DNA from: Lachnospiraceae bacterium
GTDB taxonomy: Bacteria > Bacillota > Clostridia > Lachnospirales > Lachnospiraceae
Assembly: GCA_017473905.1 (NCBI GenBank)
Contig: JAFUJA010000029.1
Span: 62,001-126,000 of the forward strand
Reading direction: 5' to 3'
Length of the DNA stretch: 64,000 nt
A model generated the notes under the pieces. The model was not told the origin of the DNA and made no database searches. It saw nothing but the letters and a program-made list of their open reading frames with translations. The position numbers and the translations under genes were made by a program. Each line of letters starts with the position of its first letter. Within the stretch, counting starts at the first letter, position 1. Shown one piece after another: positions 59,470 to 64,000 of the stretch.

Positions 59470-60117
59470 TCAAATGGACAAATCAACATTCATCCCTTCC
59501 ACACCGGAACCCAGATTCACGACTTTTACCTTGGAAAAATCCATCTGACCGGCATCAACTTCCACAATGTTCTGCTTCTGCACCTGTGAGAATTCCTGCG
59601 ATTTCGTTCCCACTTCCAGGGCTCTCTCATTGGATTCACTACAAAGTTCTTCCATCTTTTTGGCGTATTCCGCTTCTTCTCTTTCGTCCCAGAGAGATTC
59701 CTTATCTTCAGTGCGCTTCTCTGCCATTTGAGCCAACGCCTGGGCAATTTTAGCGGCCTGATACAACTTATCATCATAAGCCATAAGCTTATTTTCATCC
59801 GTGACAGGAACCGTGTCGCCCTTTGACATACTTCTAAAAACCGCCATCGCCTTGGCCTGATCCTCAGTATGCTTTTTCATTGCTTCTTCCTGTGTTTCCT
59901 GAGCAGCCACTTCTGCCCTCAACTGAAGCATTTCACCATACTTCTTCCGGTCCTTAATCAGCTGTTTACCGGCCTGCTCCGTAAGCACAAGCTTATCTTC
60001 CTGTTCGGATAAAACAACTTCTTTTCCGTCGGAGCCCAGCACTTTGGTCCCCTTCGGAATGCGATACGCCTCATAGGTATGAAGATATGATAACATGGTA
60101 TTATCAATTCCACGCAT
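59470..60117 (-). CDS. Conserved-looking hypothetical protein, helical
   Basis: 215 residues, no signal peptide, no membrane helix, not recognised. It starts with a short beta-type segment (YRIPKGTKVLGSDGKEVVLSEQ, cut) and goes on to long charged helices (about 55-185, rich in Glu, Lys, Gln, Ala), ending with VVNLGSGVEGMNVDLSI. No cysteine cluster or enzyme motif. A strong AAGGAGG precedes the ATG and codon use is like its neighbours, so it is a real gene. It stands alone between adhE and the MATE gene. The mix of short sheet and long helix recalls flagellar or secretion accessory proteins, but I cannot support that. Confidence 0.75.
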   Translation of the reverse strand: MRGIDNTMLSYLHTYEAYRIPKGTKVLGSDGKEVVLSEQEDKLVLTEQAGKQLIKDRKKYGEMLQLRAEVAAQETQEEAMKKHTEDQAKAMAVFRSMSKGDTVPVTDENKLMAYDDKLYQAAKIAQALAQMAEKRTEDKESLWDEREEAEYAKKMEELCSESNERALEVGTKSQEFSQVQKQNIVEVDAGQMDFSKVKVVNLGSGVEGMNVDLSI

Positions 60118-60215
60118 GTCCGCAACCTCCTTGTTTTATATGTGGTAAATCCTTTTACCTGCAGTATTCATTATATATATCGGAAGTACAAGAAAAACCT
60201 TTAAGAAAGGTTTGC

Positions 60216-61541
60216 TTAAAGTGGATGGAACAGAGATATCTTATTTTTTTTCAAATAAAAGATATAAACGCACACAGACACTATTGTGTCAAAGGCATTT
60301 CCTATTCCAAAAAGCAATGCAATCCCTGTTAAGGTTGGTGTCCACACATTTGTAAGATAAAGAATAAATGCTACGCCATAGTAAATCGTGTTCGTTACAA
60401 CGGATTCAAAAAGCATATAATTTGTTTTACCGCTTCCATAAAAAGTAGCATCGCATACATTTTGAACTGCATATAAAACATAAAAGCCAAGCAAAAGCAG
60501 CACCAGTTCAAACAACTTATCCACATTATCAAATCCAAGTATTCCGGACATAAAAGGCTTCCAAAATGGAATGCTCAGAAACCATAATAAGGATATTATT
60601 GCCGTAACTGAAAAATAGCCAAGTGAATTTCTTCTGATATTTTCCCGATCTGTTGCTACTTCCTGTTTGATCAATTCTCCCAGCTGAAGCACCGGCAAAA
60701 GAAGCCATCCCCAAATAAAATTATTTGCGACCCAGTACGTACCCTGCTCTCCCACAACATTGACCATACGTGCTATCATAACCATATATGCAACATTACG
60801 AACCAATGATTCCGCGCCGGAAACAGCCCCTATTTGTAAAAATTCTTTCGTCCACTTGAAATCAGATTTTGTGTTTGACCATATACGAATCCCTTCCCTT
60901 GAAAGAAATGCAAGTGATATTACAAGCAGGATTACATTAACGATAATATTGGAATAACCGATTCCGTTAACACCTAATTTCGCAGATACAGGAAGTTCAG
61001 AAACAAGAAATATATCCGTTAAAAGACTCACTACAAGCCGGAGTACTGTCAGCAAATACAAGTATTTACTCTTATTTACCGTCACGAGTGCAACCAGGAC
61101 AAATTGAGACAGAATCGAAAAAATATGAGCAACACTTTCTATCCGTATGTAGGAGGATGATGCTTTTATAATGCTAATATCAGTTGCCATCAAACGAAGC
61201 AGCGGATTCGCAAAAATAATCACAAATGCAGAAAGGATAATATATACAACGAAGGCAATAAACATTCCGGTACGTACCCTGTTGGAGAATTCCTCCTTAT
61301 CATCTTTTACTTTTCCAATAAAGTAAAATAAGGGTAAAATAATAGCCTCATTCATAATCTCATACAGCAAATTAATCCAGGAGAGCTGACCTGCTATTGA
61401 GTATGACCATTCCCCAGGCAATTGCCCCAGAAAAAAAACTCTGACCGTTGTATATATGGTTGGGCATAAACCTAGTGCCAGTAATGCAAAATATAATCTG
61501 TAATTAATTTTTCCAAGTGACCACTTGATTTTTGATAACAT
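60216..61541 (-). CDS. MATE-type multidrug/polysaccharide transporter
   Basis: 441 residues with 12 helices in two similar halves, MATE/MOP superfamily (LSWINLLYEIMNEAIILPLFYFIG early; VSGAESLVRNVAYMVMIARMV mid-way; FYGSGKTNYMLFESVV later). The repeated G-x-E-S-L-x-R and late A-x-Y-G-S-G segments favour a MATE drug/Na+ antiporter over Wzx. It lies 59 bases downstream of a small XRE gene, which probably regulates it. Confidence 0.85.
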   Translation of the reverse strand: MLSKIKWSLGKINYRLYFALLALGLCPTIYTTVRVFFLGQLPGEWSYSIAGQLSWINLLYEIMNEAIILPLFYFIGKVKDDKEEFSNRVRTGMFIAFVVYIILSAFVIIFANPLLRLMATDISIIKASSSYIRIESVAHIFSILSQFVLVALVTVNKSKYLYLLTVLRLVVSLLTDIFLVSELPVSAKLGVNGIGYSNIIVNVILLVISLAFLSREGIRIWSNTKSDFKWTKEFLQIGAVSGAESLVRNVAYMVMIARMVNVVGEQGTYWVANNFIWGWLLLPVLQLGELIKQEVATDRENIRRNSLGYFSVTAIISLLWFLSIPFWKPFMSGILGFDNVDKLFELVLLLLGFYVLYAVQNVCDATFYGSGKTNYMLFESVVTNTIYYGVAFILYLTNVWTPTLTGIALLFGIGNAFDTIVSVCVYIFYLKKNKISLFHPL

Positions 61542-61600
61542 AAATGTTTCTTCTTTGCTTGTTTTCCTTATACATTTTTTTCAGCCGGTATTCCCGCACA

Positions 61601-61852
61601 TTATTCCACGACTAAAATCTCATCGATTGAAACCTTAAAAATTGCCGACAATAACACTAAATTGTCTACTGTCGGAAGTGCTGTTCCATGCTGCCATTTG
61701 TAAATAGCCTGCGGCGTTCCGAATCCGAATATTTCCTGTATTTCTTTTACGGAATATCCGGCTTCTTTTCTAAGTTTTTCAATATTTTTTCCGGTAGCAA
61801 TTAAATCCACTGTTGGTATATTGTAAACATTGAAATCGTTTCTCCTTCCCAT
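61601..61852 (-). CDS. Small XRE family helix-turn-helix regulator
   Basis: 83 residues: IEKLRKEAGYSVKEIQEIFGFGTPQAIYKWQHGTALPTVDNLVLLSAIFKVSIDEIL is a complete HTH_XRE (cited as landmarks, helix 2-3 at about 35-55). It starts at 61852; an ATGAGC-CTTA-GCTCAT palindrome covers the start codon. Likely a local regulator of the MATE gene. Confidence 0.85.
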   Translation of the reverse strand: MGRRNDFNVYNIPTVDLIATGKNIEKLRKEAGYSVKEIQEIFGFGTPQAIYKWQHGTALPTVDNLVLLSAIFKVSIDEILVVE

Positions 61853-61866
61853 GAGCCTTAGCTCAT
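61851..61866. promoter_or_regulatory. Palindrome over the XRE start codon
   Basis: ATGAGC, CTTA, GCTCAT: perfect 6-bp arms. In the minus-strand RNA, the start codon would sit in one arm and UAAG in the loop. It could be an operator or an RNA hairpin that limits translation. Confidence 0.4.
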
Positions 61867-61959
61867 CACAACCTAAACTTCGGCAACCTGACCCGAACCG
61901 GTATATTTATAATACCAAATCCCAGGCGTTACCACAATATTTTATTATCATCCTATGAG

Positions 61960-62033
61960 TCGCGGGGGTGGGATTCGAACCCACGTTGCAGAGCTTATGG
62001 GGCTCGGCTGGAGCCACTCCAGACCACCCCGCA
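61960..62033 (-). tRNA. tRNA-like gene with CAU anticodon, atypical
   Basis: A 74-base cloverleaf on the minus strand. The acceptor stem TGCGGGG/CCCCGCG has one U-G pair. The D stem CTGG/CCAG closes the loop AGTGGCT. The anticodon stem CGAGC/GCTCT has one mismatch, and its loop CCCATAA puts CAU at 61999-61997. The T arm is GTGGG-TTCGAAT-CCCAC. Discriminator A; no CCA encoded. Four bases, not two, link acceptor and D stem. It fits no standard tRNA-Met or tRNA-Ile2 closely, so it may be a divergent tRNA, a pseudogene or a tRNA mimic. Confidence 0.5.
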
Positions 62034-62034
62034 G

Positions 62035-62108
62035 TCACAAAGTCAGGACTCGAACCTGCGATGCAGAACCATATTCATTCTGCCGTAACCCCTTCCGGTT
62101 TCTCTGCG
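62035..62108 (-). ncRNA. Second tRNA-like element, degenerate anticodon loop
   Basis: Also 74 bases, ending one base before the first. The acceptor CGCAGAG/CTTTGTG pairs 7 of 7 with two G-U pairs. The T arm GCAGG-TTCGAGT-CCTGA has one mismatch. The anticodon-like stem GCAGAA/TTCTGC encloses a nine-base loop (TGAATATGG) rather than seven. Discriminator A, no CCA. Not a standard tRNA; could be a decayed gene or a tRNA-like RNA. Confidence 0.4.
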
Positions 62109-62282
62109 AAAAGTTTGCGTATAAAATAAGCGTTTCGACATTTTTAAAGATAACACGGTAAGAGATATTTGTCATTCTACTTGTGGTATAATTTGGCTTT
62201 TAGATACATACATGTTATAATCATGATAAGTACTTTTTGCGATTCTGAAACAACCACATCTTTTTACAAAGGAGGGCCTGAC

Positions 62283-63374
62283 ATGAACCATTCAACGAAC
62301 CTGCAATCCCCACTTTTTTATGCCAAAAAAGCCTGCGAAACCATGATGCGTAAGTTTGCTCCCTGCGACTTACCCCCGGCGGGACGCTTCCATTATCATC
62401 AGGGCGTATTTCTGTCCGGAATGTATCATACATATCTGCTTTGCAAAGACGACTCTTATCTGGATTATATCAAGGCATATGTAGACAGTATTATGGATGC
62501 TGAAGGTAATTTCTATCGCTGCGATACAGGCAAACTGGATGATTTACAACCGGGAAACGTGCTGTTCCCCTTAATTGAGCGTTATGGGGATGAGAAATAT
62601 AGCAAAGCACTTGCGCATCTTATGGATGCAATGGCAAAATCTCCCCGCGTTTGCGAGGGTGGTTTCTCCCATAATTCCTACCAGTGTCTGCACCAGATCT
62701 GGCTTGACAGCCTTTATATGATGGGTCCCATCTGCGCGCAATACGCTTCCAAATACAACAAACCGGAATTTCTGGATTATGCAGTCCAGCACGCATATAC
62801 GATTTTTGATAAAACATCTGACCCCGAAACAGGTCTCCTGTATCATGCATGGGATTCTAAAAAAGAAGAAGACTGGGCCGACTCCGAAACAGGACTGTCC
62901 CGTGAATTCTGGGGCAGAAGTATTGGCTGGGTTCCTATCGGAATGTTGGATATAATGAAAGAAATGGATACCGCTTCGGAAGATTACGGGAAGCTTAGCA
63001 ACCTTTTAAAAGACTTATTGATCTCTATCTGCAAATATCAGTCTGAAGACGGCAGATGGTATCAGGTTGTTAACAAAGGAGATGTGGAAGGAAACTGGCT
63101 TGAGAACTCCTGCAGTTGCCTTTTTACCGCCGCAATTTCAAGAGCCGTGCAGCTTGGAATTCTTGATGACTCCTATCGCGAAAAAGCCCTCAACGGTTTC
63201 CGTGGCGTTATCAACAGTCTCACCTACGAAGGAGACGATTTGCTCATAAGCCACATTTGCATCGGAACCTGCGTCGGTGATTACGCCCACTATTGTAACA
63301 GGCCCACCTCCACCAACGACTTACATGGCATGGGTGCATTTCTCCTGATGTGTACTGCAATGGAAACACTGTAA
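62283..63374 (+). CDS. GH105 unsaturated rhamnogalacturonyl hydrolase (YteR/YesR-like)
   Basis: 363 residues, no signal peptide, so cytoplasmic. An alpha6/alpha6 barrel enzyme that cleaves the unsaturated galacturonyl unit from rhamnogalacturonan oligomers left by pectin lyases. Key parts: FHYHQGVFLSGMYHTYL, HQIWLDSLYMMGP with the likely catalytic Asp at 142, LLYHAWDSKKEEDWAD, and FWGRSIGWVPIGMLD; ISHICIGTCVGDYAHY is near the end. Start at 62283 behind GGAGGGCC. It fits the pectinase encoded at 39.9-47.9 kb as a later step in the same process. Confidence 0.92.
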   Translation: MNHSTNLQSPLFYAKKACETMMRKFAPCDLPPAGRFHYHQGVFLSGMYHTYLLCKDDSYLDYIKAYVDSIMDAEGNFYRCDTGKLDDLQPGNVLFPLIERYGDEKYSKALAHLMDAMAKSPRVCEGGFSHNSYQCLHQIWLDSLYMMGPICAQYASKYNKPEFLDYAVQHAYTIFDKTSDPETGLLYHAWDSKKEEDWADSETGLSREFWGRSIGWVPIGMLDIMKEMDTASEDYGKLSNLLKDLLISICKYQSEDGRWYQVVNKGDVEGNWLENSCSCLFTAAISRAVQLGILDDSYREKALNGFRGVINSLTYEGDDLLISHICIGTCVGDYAHYCNRPTSTNDLHGMGAFLLMCTAMETL

Positions 63375-63381
63375 TAAAATA

Positions 63382-63430
63382 TAACAGGGTATATCGATTC
63401 GTGTAATACGAGCCAATATACCCTGTTTTT
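63382..63430. terminator. Bidirectional terminator between GH105 and the repeat protein
   Basis: AACAGGGTATAT ... ATATACCCTGTTTTT with an inner TCGTGTAATACGA hairpin; convergent genes on both sides. Confidence 0.85.
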
Positions 63431-63439
63431 AATGTCTTA

Positions 63440-64000
63440 TTATTCTTTTTTTCTCCAGAACCACAACATCTTCTTTGCGGCAATCTTAAATTTAACGGTT
63501 TTCTGTCCACCGTAATTTCCCAATCCTTTGATAATTACTTTGGCAGTACCTTTCTGAAGATTATTCTCATAACTCAGCGTATCAATTTCATAATCCACGC
63601 CGTAAACCAATTCTTTTGAACCTGCTTTTACGGTAATATCCCTCTTAGATAAATATACATAATCTCCGGTATATTCCTTTGTCTTTATTTTAATCTTGGC
63701 AGAAGCAAAAGATGCCTTGGTTATTTTATACACTACACTGTATGTGCCTGTATAACCGCCTTTTCCGGTTATTGTCGCAGTGATATATGTTCCCACTGAA
63801 GGGGCATCTTTTTTAGGATCTAAAACCTTATTATTTGCAGTATATACCACCGTTTTCTCATAATCGGTGCCGGCAACCAGCTTAATACCGCCTTCCCAAA
63901 GAACAGGTTTGCTTATGTATTTGCCGGCTTTGGGAGAATACGGCATATCGGGAACTCTCATCGTTACCGTTCCGGATTGTCCTATATTATTCGCCATAAT
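63440..64000 (-). CDS. Secreted repeat protein, C-terminal part only
   Basis: 186 residues before the stop; the frame is open through the window edge, so the true start lies outside. It consists of two or more repeats like those at the C-terminus of the giant pectinase: GTYITATITGKGGYTGTYSVVYKITK and KVIIKGLGNYGGQKTVKFKI (cited as landmarks). The end, AAKKMLWFWRKKE, is basic and aromatic. No sortase motif. The missing N-terminal part may be another pectin-active enzyme, by analogy; the catalytic domain cannot be seen. Confidence 0.8.
   Translation of the reverse strand: MMANNIGQSGTVTMRVPDMPYSPKAGKYISKPVLWEGGIKLVAGTDYEKTVVYTANNKVLDPKKDAPSVGTYITATITGKGGYTGTYSVVYKITKASFASAKIKIKTKEYTGDYVYLSKRDITVKAGSKELVYGVDYEIDTLSYENNLQKGTAKVIIKGLGNYGGQKTVKFKIAAKKMLWFWRKKE

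Larger units (their letters stand above)
61867..62282. other. Intergenic region, about 416 bases
   Basis: Holds the two tRNA-like elements (61960-62108), the AT-rich promoter region of the XRE/MATE genes (about 61880-61950) and, on the plus strand, a TATAAT near 62186 and AAAGGAGG at 62268-62275 for the GH105 gene. The in-frame ATG at 62169 is left out because it overlaps the promoter and lacks a ribosome site. Confidence 0.7.

Noticed and set aside
62169..62282. N-terminal extension of the GH105 protein
   Set aside because: It would run through the promoter's TATAAT and the ribosome site; GH105 homologues begin near the ATG at 62283.

Overview
This 64 kb window reads as a chromosomal segment of an anaerobic, probably motile member of the Lachnospiraceae (Firmicutes, Clostridia). 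The evidence is AGGAGG-type ribosome sites, TTGACA/TATAAT-like promoters, T-box and TPP riboswitches, oxygen-labile thiamine enzymes (ThiH, ThiC), AdhE with a Rex-like operator, several c-di-GMP proteins and pectin-degrading enzymes. No phage, transposase or CRISPR array was seen. Names come from motifs and domain order recognised by eye; no database was searched.

Layout. 1-3.1 kb: a Y-family DNA polymerase cut by the window edge, and a diguanylate cyclase with a periplasmic binding-protein-like sensor. 3.2-4.9 kb: a tryptophan T-box leader and a solitary trpB. 4.9-10.8 kb: a TPP riboswitch and the complete operon thiS-thiF-thiG-thiH-thiE-thiD-thiC, which makes both halves of thiamine phosphate. 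10.8-16.4 kb (minus): a surface-polysaccharide operon with a glycosyltransferase, a pyruvyl transferase and an unusual flippase-ferredoxin-FrhB fusion. 16.6-19.6 kb: a DUF3048 lipoprotein and a membrane-anchored SGNH hydrolase. 19.7-26.9 kb: a signalling block with a four-module c-di-GMP response regulator, a hybrid histidine kinase with HPt, and a chemoreceptor carrying a PilZ domain. 27.1-29.1 kb: a membrane protein plus a GT2 enzyme.

29.1-32.9 kb holds the most unusual regulatory pieces: an XRE-HTH fused to a dynamin-like GTPase with a perfect palindrome touching its -35 box, and an SPFH (band 7) protein followed by a ribbon-helix-helix protein, with two GATATC boxes one helical turn apart at the start of transcription. 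33-39.6 kb: an NSS transporter, a large membrane glycosyltransferase-like protein, and an MBOAT/DHHW pair for acylating a surface polymer. 39.9-47.9 kb: a 2651-residue secreted pectinase with two CE12-like esterase domains around a CE8 pectin methylesterase and a C-terminal repeat array. 48-51.6 kb: a MerR regulator, an auxin-efflux-type carrier and a large ferritin-like protein. 51.6-55.3 kb: a second polysaccharide cluster (flippase, GT2, GT4). 55.3-59.2 kb: a 96-bp tandem repeat, a phosphotransferase-fold protein and adhE. 59.4-64 kb: a hypothetical protein, a MATE-type transporter with its XRE regulator, two adjacent tRNA-like structures, a GH105 hydrolase and the end of another repeat-bearing secreted protein.

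The genes tell a consistent story: a gut- or plant-polysaccharide-using anaerobe that de-esterifies pectin outside the cell, finishes unsaturated rhamnogalacturonan oligomers with GH105, ferments to ethanol through AdhE, and tunes its surface and motility through c-di-GMP.
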